Source of the DNA: an uncultured Kiritimatiellota bacterium
GTDB lineage: Bacteria > Verrucomicrobiota > Kiritimatiellia > RFP12 > UBA1067
Direction: 5' to 3'
DNA length: 17,862 nt
Assembly (NCBI GenBank): GCA_934675625.1
Contig: CAKURH010000078.1
Location: forward strand, 1 to 17,862
Every line of letters begins with the position of its first letter. Within the stretch, counting starts at the first letter, position 1. This document shows positions 1 to 6,420 of the stretch, piece after piece. The notes under the pieces were generated by a model, which was not told the origin of the DNA, ran no database searches, and saw only the letters and a list, made by a program, of their open reading frames with translations. The translations under genes were made by a program, and so were the position numbers.

Positions 1-34
<34 letters not shown>

Positions 35-35
35 A

Positions 36-1328
36 GCCCTCGACGCCGCGGCCGGCGTGACGGACGCGGATGGCGTCCTGACCTTTGACACGCCCGACGG
101 CGACATCGCCTACTCCCAGCCGCTGGGCGCGGACGTGCGGAAGGTCGTCAAGGTCGGTGACGGCACGCTGACACTCGCGACGCCCTCGCCGGACTTCCCG
201 GCGGACAGCACGGTGGAAGTCCTGAAGGGCACGTTGACGCTGAAGCACGCGGACGTCTTCGGCCCGTCGCTCGGCGTGGCCGCCGACGCAATCGCCCCCA
301 TCGTCATCAAGGAGGGCGCGACGCTGTTCCTGAACCTTCCGGCGCGGGCGGACGGCACCGAGAACACCTATCCGATTTTCGCGAACCATCCGATTACGGT
401 CGGCGGCGATGGCGTGGGCGGCGCGGGTGCGATCCGCTTCGTGCCGCACACGGCGGTCGATTCGCCGGACGGCACGGCGGTCTTCGACCTGGGCGGGCAC
501 ACGCTGACGCTGGCGGGCAGCCAGTCCGTCTTCCTGCACAACATGACCCTGCGGCACGGCAAGGTGCGCATCAACGCCCAGACGTCGCTTGTCGCCGAGG
601 CGCGCGGCAATTACCTGGACCCGGACAGCCCCGGCGAGATCCTGCTGAACGGCGGCATCCTCAAGTTCAACTCCGTGCCGACGACGGACGGCTGGGGGCG
701 GAACTGGAAGATCGTCTTCGAGCAGTCGTCCACGCTGGCGGGCAACGTCTCGGTCAACGGCTTTGCCGGAGATGTCGTGCTGGCGGATGCGACGAACACG
801 ATCGACGTCAAGACGGGCGGTCGCCTGGCGTTCAACGGCGGCGTCTACGGCGGACGCATGACGCTCCTCGGCGGCGACCCGAAGACGCCGGAGACGGGAA
901 CGGTTGCATTCAATGACGCGACGGTGTCCAACGACGTGATGGTCAGCCGGGGCGTGGGCGCGACGTTCACTGGCGGCATCCTCGACATCGACCGGTTCGA
1001 CGTCGGCACGCCGGGGAGCTTTCTGAATGGCGCGACAAACGTCTTCTGCGGCGGCGTCCGCGTGAACGTCCGCCAGAAGGAGAGTGCCTACTGGCAGGTC
1101 GAGTCGATCAATCAGCTCGGCGCGCTGGTCTTCTCGAACGGCACGGTGAGCGCCGGCGGCTCGACGACGAAGATGATTCGTCTGGGCGGACGGCTTGTCC
1201 ACGGCCCGAACACCTCGCCGCTGCTCGGGCTGCGGACGGTTGGCTACGGCGAATACGCGCTGCTGGGCGGCGAATTCGTCTGCGAACAGGCGGGCGGCGA
1301 ACTGGCGCTCTCCGCGTCGGGTGCCTGA
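36..1328 (+). CDS. Autotransporter-associated beta-strand repeat protein, 5'-truncated
   Basis: The frame is open to the left edge, so the GTG at 57 is probably an internal valine and the true start lies outside the contig. About 430 residues are visible. They are rich in Gly, Thr, Val and Asn and made of short beta-strand repeats: 'KVVKVGDGTLTLA' and 'VEVLKGTLTLKHADVFG' near the start, then repeated 'LNGG', 'FNGG' and 'SNGT' turns. This is the pattern of autotransporter-associated beta-strand repeats, which fold as right-handed beta-helices in large surface or secreted proteins and are abundant in Verrucomicrobia-like bacteria. No catalytic motif, beta-barrel, PEP-CTERM signal or other anchor is visible before the TGA at 1326-1328. 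The protein therefore ends in the middle of repeat-like sequence, either by mutation or by an assembly fault. Role unknown; an extracellular adhesin or glycan-associated passenger is plausible. Confidence 0.7.
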   Translation, partial: ALDAAAGVTDADGVLTFDTPDGDIAYSQPLGADVRKVVKVGDGTLTLATPSPDFPADSTVEVLKGTLTLKHADVFGPSLGVAADAIAPIVIKEGATLFLNLPARADGTENTYPIFANHPITVGGDGVGGAGAIRFVPHTAVDSPDGTAVFDLGGHTLTLAGSQSVFLHNMTLRHGKVRINAQTSLVAEARGNYLDPDSPGEILLNGGILKFNSVPTTDGWGRNWKIVFEQSSTLAGNVSVNGFAGDVVLADATNTIDVKTGGRLAFNGGVYGGRMTLLGGDPKTPETGTVAFNDATVSNDVMVSRGVGATFTGGILDIDRFDVGTPGSFLNGATNVFCGGVRVNVRQKESAYWQVESINQLGALVFSNGTVSAGGSTTKMIRLGGRLVHGPNTSPLLGLRTVGYGEYALLGGEFVCEQAGGELALSASGA

Positions 1329-1505
1329 TTGGAATCGCGTGTGCGCTCGCGGGGTGCCGCGACGTTTGCCACTCGCCCGCACGCGACGGCGGCGGCGGCG
1401 ACGGGCGTCTGGACGGAACTCGCCTACGATGTCGCGCTTCGTCCGGGCCAGCGGCTGGGCGAGCTCGCGTTCGTCCTTCCGGGCGGCGGCTGCGTCCGGC
1501 GGACT
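1329..1505 (+). pseudogene. Frame-displaced N-terminal piece of the following glycosidase-like gene
   Basis: Directly after the TGA of the repeat protein the same frame stays open. From about 1400 it reads like real protein ('WTELAYDVALRPGQRLGELA'), with G/C-rich third positions up to about 1500. After that this frame degrades, and protein-like sequence ('GLSDWFAFVPKFGTADEKAL') continues in the frame of the gene that ends at 2839. The switch fits one missing base around 1485-1505, inside a run of CGG/GGC triplets. The part from 1329 to about 1400 is ambiguous. Another frame there reads 'LIGIACALAGCRD', which resembles a lipoprotein signal with an LAGC lipobox, but it has no start codon nearby. 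I see no intact start for this gene. Confidence 0.4.
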
Positions 1506-1663
1506 GCGGGCTGTCGGACTGGTTCGCCTTCGTCCCCAAGTTCGGGACGGCGGACGAGAAGGCCCTGCACTGGACGCTCGTCTCCTACGAATGGCTGAAG
1601 CTCGCGCAGAACTTCGGCGCGTGGACGCGGCGGCACTGCTTTGGGACGCCGTTCGAGTTCCTG

Positions 1664-2839
1664 TTGAACGGCGAAGCGCCCGAATCGGGAAACGACCACG
1701 TCTTCGTCCAGCGACTGGCGGACGTCGGCATGATTTCGCCGGAGTTCTTCAGCGCGACGCCCAAGCGGCTGGGCGCGCTGTTTCGTGGGCTCGGTCGCTA
1801 CATTCGCGAGGCGCGCCGCTACGGCAAGCCGATTGGGCTGACGGTCGAGACATCGACGGGCGGTGGCGGCACGCAGGCCTACTGGTCGCCCAAGACAGGC
1901 TATGCGATTAGCTATTTCCTGTCCGCGATGGGGCTGGACGGCTTCGAATACGATCACCTGATGGATTTCGAGCATTCCTTCGCGTCCTACCTCGACGGCA
2001 AGCATCCTGGACAGTGGAAGATCTGGGCGCTGGGGCTTGCGGACGCGCGCGGCTATCGGCAGGCGAAGCGTGACGGCGCGGCGAAACGCCGGCCGACGGG
2101 CGTCTGGCATCTGACGGAGCGTGGCGTGGCGCGTTGCGGGCGTCCGGGCTTCCTGTTCGACACGGATCCGACGGGGCCTGACGAGGACTTCCGCATGGAG
2201 CTGCGCGCGCACGGGATCGACTATGAGATGACAGACCCGCAGGAGCTGCCGGAAATCCTTTCGGAAGCCAAGGTCATTTTCGTCTCGCCGGTCGTGACGC
2301 GGCGTGATACGTGGAACGTGCTGAACGCCTGGGCGAAGGCGGATCCCGCGCACGTGCTGGTCACGAAGCGGGGCACGGTCGGCGAGGTGGCAGCGCGGCT
2401 CGGACTGCCGCGTGTGCAGCGCGTCGGGGCGGAGCAGCCGTCCGCCGTGGTGGCGACCTTTGACGCGAAGGTCGGTCGCGTGGCCGTCCTGCTCAACCGG
2501 GCGGCGGCCGAGGCGGCGAAGACGTCCGACTGGAACCGGAAGACGCGCGCCGTCTTCCACAAGGAAACGTGGTCGCCGGACGGACTGCTCTACCGCGACA
2601 CGTGTCCGGGCGCAGACGTCGTGGCACGGGTTCCCGTTGCGGCGGAAGGGACGTATCGCGTCTACCGCTTCCTTGCGGACACGGAATCGACGGCGGCAAG
2701 CGCAGACGGCGACCTGCCGCTGGCGCTCGGAGACGCCTTCGCCGACGTGTGCTACTACGGCGAAGACACGCCCGCGTTCCGTGCGTTCCTCGAAGACGTG
2801 AAGCGCGAACGCGCCGTGACGGCGGAATTCTTCAGATGA
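1664..2839 (+). CDS. Glycosidase-like TIM-barrel protein with amidotransferase-like and C-terminal beta domains, N-terminus disrupted
   Basis: The longest ORF with a formal start opens at a TTG at 1664, but coding sequence in this frame clearly begins earlier, by about 1500, so that start is probably not real. The first ~170 residues have alternating strands and helices like the later part of a TIM barrel ('GRYIREARRYGKPIGLTVET', 'YAISYFLSAMGLDGFEYDHL'). Next comes a Rossmann-like segment ('LPEILSEAKVIFVSP', 'WNVLNAWAKADPAHVLVTKR') resembling the class-I amidotransferase-like domain of GH42 beta-galactosidases. A small beta domain ends the protein ('VGRVAVLLNR', 'VVARVPVAAEGTYRVYRFLA'). I cannot assign a GH family or name catalytic residues. 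The TGA at 2837-2839 overlaps an ATG at 2836, and the GH92 gene follows at once, so the two were probably co-transcribed. It could also be a catalytically silent relative of GH-A glycosidases. Confidence 0.6.
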   Translation: MNGEAPESGNDHVFVQRLADVGMISPEFFSATPKRLGALFRGLGRYIREARRYGKPIGLTVETSTGGGGTQAYWSPKTGYAISYFLSAMGLDGFEYDHLMDFEHSFASYLDGKHPGQWKIWALGLADARGYRQAKRDGAAKRRPTGVWHLTERGVARCGRPGFLFDTDPTGPDEDFRMELRAHGIDYEMTDPQELPEILSEAKVIFVSPVVTRRDTWNVLNAWAKADPAHVLVTKRGTVGEVAARLGLPRVQRVGAEQPSAVVATFDAKVGRVAVLLNRAAAEAAKTSDWNRKTRAVFHKETWSPDGLLYRDTCPGADVVARVPVAAEGTYRVYRFLADTESTAASADGDLPLALGDAFADVCYYGEDTPAFRAFLEDVKRERAVTAEFFR

Positions 2840-2859
2840 CACGGAAGGATGGTGTGGCG

Positions 2860-4953
2860 ATGCGAAGGACAGGCGCGCTCGTGTTTGCTGTCGGTTGCGC
2901 GGCGTTGGTTTGTGCGGGCGACACGCGCTGTGTGGATTTCGTCGATCCGTTCGTCGGCACGGCCTTTACGGGGCATACGCATCCGGCGGCCTGCGTGCCG
3001 TTCGGGCTCGTTCAGGCGGGGCCGGACACGGGGAACTTCGGCTGGGCGCACTGTTCCGGCTACCGGGACGAGGAACTTGTGATCGTCGGCTTCTCGCAGA
3101 CGCATTTGAACGGGACAGGCGGCATGGATCTCGGCGACGCGATGATCATGCCGGTCGCGGGCGGGCCCGGCGAACAGGAGGGCTTCCCGTGGAGCCGTTT
3201 TCGCAAGTCGACCGAACGGGCGGGCCCCGGTTGGTATCGCGTCACGCTGGACGATGCGGGTGCGGACGTCGAGGTGACGGCAAGCGAACACGTCGGCTGC
3301 TACACGATCCGCTACAGGGAACCGGGGGTGGCGCGGCTGTTGGTCGATGCGCAGTACGGCATCGTCCACAACCGGGACTGGCGAGCGCGGCATGTCCTCG
3401 CGTCCGACGTCGCGCCGCGCGGGAACGCCGCCCTTGGCGGCACGCTGGAGATTGAGCAGTGGGTGTGCCGTGCCGATTCGTTCAAGACGACGTTCTCCCG
3501 TCCGTGGTCGAAGATCGCGCGTCTGCCGGCGCGCGACGTCCGCGAAAAGGCGCCGCGCTATCTCCTGACGTTCGACCTGGAAAAGGACGAGCCGCTGAAG
3601 GTCAAGGTCGCGCTCTCGGCGGAAGGCGGCCTCGCGGGCGCCGAACGGAATCTGGCCGCCGAAGTGCCGGGCTGGGACTTCGGCGCCGTCCGCGCGGCGG
3701 CTGAGGCGAAGTGGGAGCGGCTCTTGTCGCGCGTCCGGGTCGAGGGCGCGGCGGACGGGAAGCGAAACTTCTACACGGCGCTCTACCACCTGATGCAGCA
3801 GCCGAACGACTTGGCCGATGCCGGGGAACGTCCGTTCTATTCGACGCTGTCGACGTGGGACACGTTTCGCGCCGCGCATCCGCTCTACACGATCCTGACG
3901 CCCGAAGTCGTGCCGGATTTCGTCGCGTCGATGCTGAAGCAGGGACAGCGGACGGGCTATCTGCCGATTTGGGCGCTCTGGGGACAGGAGATCCAGTGCA
4001 TGATCGGCACGCATTCCGTGCCCGTCATCGTCGATGCGTTCCTGAAGGGCTTTCCGATGGATGCGGAGGCCGCGTATGCGCAGATCCGAGGCGAAAGCGT
4101 CAGCCGTCTGCTGGAGTGCTCGTATGATGACTGGTGCGCGGCGCAGATGGCCGAACGGCTCGGCAAGCCGGACGATGCGGCGTTCTTCCGCCGCCGCGCC
4201 GACAACTGGCGGAACGTGTTCGACGCGGAACTCGGCCTAATGCGCGGCAGACGGTCGGACGGTTCGTGGCGGACGCCGTTCGACCCGTTGGAGCTAGGGC
4301 ATGGGGCGGAGAACGACAACGACTTCACGGAGGGCAACGCCTGGCAGTATTCGTGGCACGTCCTTCAGGATCCCAAGGGGCTGATTGCCGCGCTGGGCGG
4401 AGCCGAAAAGGCGCTCGCGCAGCTCGACCGCCTGTTCCGTCTGCCGTCGGTTCTGATCGGCGGCGGCAAGCGGAATGACATCACGGGGATGATCGGACAG
4501 TATGTGCACGGAAACGAGCCGTCGCATCATGTGCCGTATCTCTACCAATCTGTCGGGAGGCCCGACCGCACGGCGGAGGTCGTGCGCGAGATATTCGACC
4601 GGTTCTACGCACCGAAGCCGGACGGGCTCTGCGGCAATGACGACTGCGGGCAGATGAGCGCGTGGTACGTCTTCTCGGCGATGGGCTTCTACCCGCTCAA
4701 TCCGTGCGGCGGCGAGTATGTCCTCGGCGCGCCGCAGCTGCCGCGCGCGGCCCTGCGCCTCGCGGACGGCAAGACGTTCACGGTGACGGCGAAGAACCTC
4801 TCGAAGGAGAACAAGTACGTGAAGTCGGTCACGCTCAACGGCAAGCCTGTCGAGGGGTTCATCCTCCGGCATGCGGACATCCTTGCGGGCGGTGAACTGG
4901 TCTTTGAAATGACAGGTCGGGCAATGGCGAAGAAAAGGGCGGCGCGGAATTGA
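2860..4953 (+). CDS. Secreted GH92 exo-alpha-mannosidase (first copy)
   Basis: A 697-residue protein of GH92, the calcium-dependent exo-alpha-mannosidases that invert the anomeric centre. I chose the ATG at 2860 because it gives a normal signal peptide (MRRTGALVFAVGCAALVCAG) with AAGGA ten bases upstream. An ATG at 2836, which overlaps the previous stop as ATGA, would add eight residues and is possible through coupling. The N-terminal signature 'VDPFVGTAFTGHTHPAACVP' is present. 'YVHGNEPSHH' carries the expected acid at E553, and 'GNDDCGQMSAWYVF' carries the expected base pair at D594/D595, so the active site looks intact. Compared with the copy at 12857, it lacks about 38 residues just before 'ESVSRLLECSYDD' (near residues 397-412), which in the other copy contain 'YDRHGYYPFD'. 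The enzyme should act in the periplasm or outside the cell. Alpha-linkage preference (1,2, 1,3, 1,4 or 1,6) cannot be read from sequence. Confidence 0.95.
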   Translation: MRRTGALVFAVGCAALVCAGDTRCVDFVDPFVGTAFTGHTHPAACVPFGLVQAGPDTGNFGWAHCSGYRDEELVIVGFSQTHLNGTGGMDLGDAMIMPVAGGPGEQEGFPWSRFRKSTERAGPGWYRVTLDDAGADVEVTASEHVGCYTIRYREPGVARLLVDAQYGIVHNRDWRARHVLASDVAPRGNAALGGTLEIEQWVCRADSFKTTFSRPWSKIARLPARDVREKAPRYLLTFDLEKDEPLKVKVALSAEGGLAGAERNLAAEVPGWDFGAVRAAAEAKWERLLSRVRVEGAADGKRNFYTALYHLMQQPNDLADAGERPFYSTLSTWDTFRAAHPLYTILTPEVVPDFVASMLKQGQRTGYLPIWALWGQEIQCMIGTHSVPVIVDAFLKGFPMDAEAAYAQIRGESVSRLLECSYDDWCAAQMAERLGKPDDAAFFRRRADNWRNVFDAELGLMRGRRSDGSWRTPFDPLELGHGAENDNDFTEGNAWQYSWHVLQDPKGLIAALGGAEKALAQLDRLFRLPSVLIGGGKRNDITGMIGQYVHGNEPSHHVPYLYQSVGRPDRTAEVVREIFDRFYAPKPDGLCGNDDCGQMSAWYVFSAMGFYPLNPCGGEYVLGAPQLPRAALRLADGKTFTVTAKNLSKENKYVKSVTLNGKPVEGFILRHADILAGGELVFEMTGRAMAKKRAARN

Positions 4954-4964
4954 CGTGACTGCGG

Positions 4965-4990
4965 CATTTGCGGTGGCAACGTGGCAAATG
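4965..4990. repeat. Inverted repeat overlapping the regulator promoter (putative operator)
   Basis: CATTTGC (4965-4971) and GCAAATG (4984-4990) are perfect 7-bp inverted arms 12 bp apart. The repeat covers the -35 and spacer region just before the TATAAT at 4992. ATTTGCG in the left arm also occurs as the outer half-site of the large palindrome in front of the next operon. This placement would suit autoregulation by the XylR-like protein. The regulatory role is inferred from position and shared sequence. Confidence 0.45.
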
Positions 4991-4997
4991 GTATAAT
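4968..4997 (+). promoter_or_regulatory. Sigma-70-type promoter for the small ORF and XylR-like regulator
   Basis: A perfect TATAAT lies at 4992-4997 with a weak -35 (TTGCGG, 4968-4973) 18 bp upstream, in an AT-richer island between two GC-rich genes. The ATG of the small ORF begins eight bases after the -10. Transcription would thus start at or next to the A of ATG, giving a leaderless message, and no Shine-Dalgarno sequence is present. Confidence 0.65.
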
Positions 4998-5004
4998 CTG
5001 CGGC

Positions 5005-5151
5005 ATGGAAAAGCTCGCGACAGACATCTACACGTTTTCGGAACTCGTCCGGAACGGGTTCACGTACATCGACAAGACGCTGATGCTGATTGGCCTCGCG
5101 TTCTCGAAGGAGAAGCGCACCATCGTCGATGCGGCGGTCGAGCGGCTGTGA
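5005..5151 (+). pseudogene. Internally deleted remnant of an AAA-ATPase / PD-(D/E)XK family gene, 48 residues
   Basis: This short ORF encodes 48 residues. Its first half ('TFSELVRNGFTYIDKT') matches the N-terminal signature of the predicted AAA-ATPase family (AAA-ATPase_like, PF09820). Its second half ('LIGLAFSKEKRTIVDAAVE') resembles the extreme C-terminus of the same proteins (PDDEXK_9, PF08011), which usually have about 500 or more residues. The two ends are joined in frame near residues 25-28, so the P-loop and nuclease core are gone. It begins eight bases after a perfect TATAAT and has no ribosome-binding site. Its TGA (5149-5151) overlaps the regulator's GTG (5148-5150), so translating it may couple to regulator synthesis. 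It could be a pure relic, a mobile-like remnant copied around the genome, or a leader ORF kept for expression. The family match is from memory of the signatures. Confidence 0.6.
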
Positions 5152-6302
5152 AGACGATCTTATTCTTCATTGAATGCACGCGAAATGCCTGTGCCGAGCA
5201 GTTGGAAGGCATTTACCGCTTCGCCCATCAGGTTTCGTGGCATGTCCAGCTGGTGGAATGCGGCCAACGGGCCGTGAATGCCGCGCGGCTTCTCGCCGAG
5301 TGGAACCCGGTTGGCGCGATTGTCGAGTATCCGGCTGTCGTCTCCGGATTCGTCAAGGTCGGCGACTTGTCAAAGGTTCCTGTCGTCTACCTGGATTACG
5401 ACCCGAAGTTCGGCCGTACGCACCACATGGTCGCCCCCGATCCGGATGTCGTCGCCCGGCTGGCCTTGCGCGAGCTGTTGTCCCTTGACTTCCTGCATTA
5501 TGCCTTCGTGCCGTTTCCCGTGCCGTATTACTGGTCGAATCGGCGTGGCGCGGCCTTTCGCCGCATCGTGCGCGAAGCCGGCAAGACCGGGCATGTCTTC
5601 GATCGCGCAGGGCCTGTCTCGCTGAGTGACTGGATCCGGGACCTGCCGAAGCCCTGCGGCGTCTTTGCGGCGAACGACCGCGTCGCGGAAGCGGTCTTGG
5701 GCGCGGCGCTCCTGAACGGGCTGCAGGTGCCGGACGACCTTGCCGTCATCGGCGTGGACGGCGACGAGAAGATCTGCACGAACGCCCGTCCGCCGCTGTC
5801 GAGCGTCCAGCTCGACTTCATCCAGGCGGGCTACCTGGCGGCGAGCAAGCTGAGGGATTTGGCGCACGGCCGTCTCGGACGGTCGGGCCTCTGGACGTTC
5901 GCGCCCCTGCGGGTCATTCGCCGCCGTTCGACGACCCTGACGCGGCGATGCGCGCCCGAAAGCATGCCGGATGTCCGACGCATCCTCTCGTTCCTTCACG
6001 AGTCGGCGGGCTCCGGCATCACCGTTGCGGATGTCGTCACGTTCGTGGGCGGCTCGCGCCGTTCGGTCGAGCAGAGCTTTCGGCGCAAGACAGGGCAGAC
6101 GATCCTTTCCGCCATCCACGATGCGATCTATGCGCGCGCCTGCGACCTGGCCGCCAGCCGCCACGTCCGGACGCCGCATGTGCCGGATCTCCTCGGCGGC
6201 GTCTCCCGCGATACGCTTGACCGGATCTTCGTCAGGCGAACCGGAAAGACCTTCCGCGCCTGGCGCGAAGGCTCGCGCATCATCGAGCAGCCCTCGCGCT
6301 GA
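5148..6302 (+). CDS. XylR-type transcriptional regulator: sugar-binding PBP1-like domain plus AraC helix-turn-helix
   Basis: A 384-residue cytoplasmic regulator, close to the roughly 390 residues of E. coli XylR. I place the start at the GTG at 5148: the domain begins at once with 'KTILFFIECTRNACAEQLEG', and the longer in-frame extension from 4968 runs through the promoter and the small ORF in a meaningless frame. Residues ~1-270 form a LacI/PBP1-like ligand-binding domain without an N-terminal HTH. Its best motif is 'GVFAANDRVAEAVL...VPDDLAVIGVDGDE'. Residues ~278-375 form an AraC-type DNA-binding domain with two HTHs ('ITVADVVTFVGGSRRSVEQSF' and the 'SRDTLDRIFVRRTGKTFRAW' end). Such proteins sense a sugar and usually activate nearby glycan-use operons. 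It lies between two glycosidase groups, and the palindrome at 6313-6347 is a candidate target. It has no clear Shine-Dalgarno and overlaps the small ORF by four bases, so translational coupling is likely. The ligand is not known. Confidence 0.9.
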   Translation: MKTILFFIECTRNACAEQLEGIYRFAHQVSWHVQLVECGQRAVNAARLLAEWNPVGAIVEYPAVVSGFVKVGDLSKVPVVYLDYDPKFGRTHHMVAPDPDVVARLALRELLSLDFLHYAFVPFPVPYYWSNRRGAAFRRIVREAGKTGHVFDRAGPVSLSDWIRDLPKPCGVFAANDRVAEAVLGAALLNGLQVPDDLAVIGVDGDEKICTNARPPLSSVQLDFIQAGYLAASKLRDLAHGRLGRSGLWTFAPLRVIRRRSTTLTRRCAPESMPDVRRILSFLHESAGSGITVADVVTFVGGSRRSVEQSFRRKTGQTILSAIHDAIYARACDLAASRHVRTPHVPDLLGGVSRDTLDRIFVRRTGKTFRAWREGSRIIEQPSR

Positions 6303-6312
6303 CGCCGCGTTG

Positions 6313-6347
6313 CGCAAATTGCGGAAAATGTTTTTCCGCAATTTGCG
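6313..6347. repeat. 35-bp perfect palindrome upstream of the glycosidase operon (putative operator)
   Basis: CGCAAATTGCGGAAAA (6313-6328) is exactly reverse-complemented by 6332-6347 around a 3-base centre, TGT. It lies between the regulator's stop and a TATAAT at 6371. The A and T tracts are at the inside of the stem and no U-run follows it, which argues against a standard intrinsic terminator, although it could still form a hairpin in RNA. Its outer half-sites (CGCAAAT / ATTTGCG) share sequence with the inverted repeat in front of the regulator. Position and symmetry suggest a binding site for the adjacent XylR-like protein. Confidence 0.65.
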
Positions 6348-6370
6348 TCGTTCCCTTTCGGTCCGCATGC

Positions 6371-6376
6371 TATAAT
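6371..6376 (+). promoter_or_regulatory. Consensus -10 element of the glycosidase operon promoter
   Basis: A perfect TATAAT starts 23 bases after the palindrome. I find no good -35 hexamer 16-18 bp upstream (the 17-bp position reads TCGTTC). An intact -10, a missing -35 and a symmetric site ending near -36 is the usual layout of an activator-dependent promoter. Transcription from about 6383 would give a leader of some 38 bases before the ATG at 6421, with AGAAAGGA at 6405-6412 as the ribosome-binding site. Confidence 0.65.
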
Positions 6377-6420
6377 TCCCTCTGTCACTTCAAACCCTAA
6401 CGACAGAAAGGATTCGACAG

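Noticed and set aside
1343..1357. A lipoprotein signal peptide (LIGIACALAGC) for the glycosidase-like gene
   Set aside because: The frame has no start codon close upstream, would need two frameshifts to join the downstream protein, and lies in sequence of doubtful quality.
1195..1911. A 238-codon plus-strand frame across the frameshift region
   Set aside because: It is extremely rich in Arg and Ala and matches no protein pattern. The other two frames carry protein-like sequence in turn through this region.
1424..4014. Minus-strand frames of 472 codons (1424-2842) and 419 codons (2755-4014)
   Set aside because: They are opposite coding sequence with clear family motifs, are biased in composition, and have no domain I can recognise.
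4968..5147. A longer N-terminus for the XylR-like regulator starting at 4968
   Set aside because: The added 60 residues would be read through the promoter and across the small ORF in another frame and have no domain character. The PBP1-like fold begins at the GTG at 5148.
6313..6347. The palindrome as an intrinsic terminator of the regulator gene
   Set aside because: No U-run follows the stem, the A/T tracts lie at the loop end, and it sits directly upstream of a -10 element. A role in RNA cannot be excluded, but an operator fits better.
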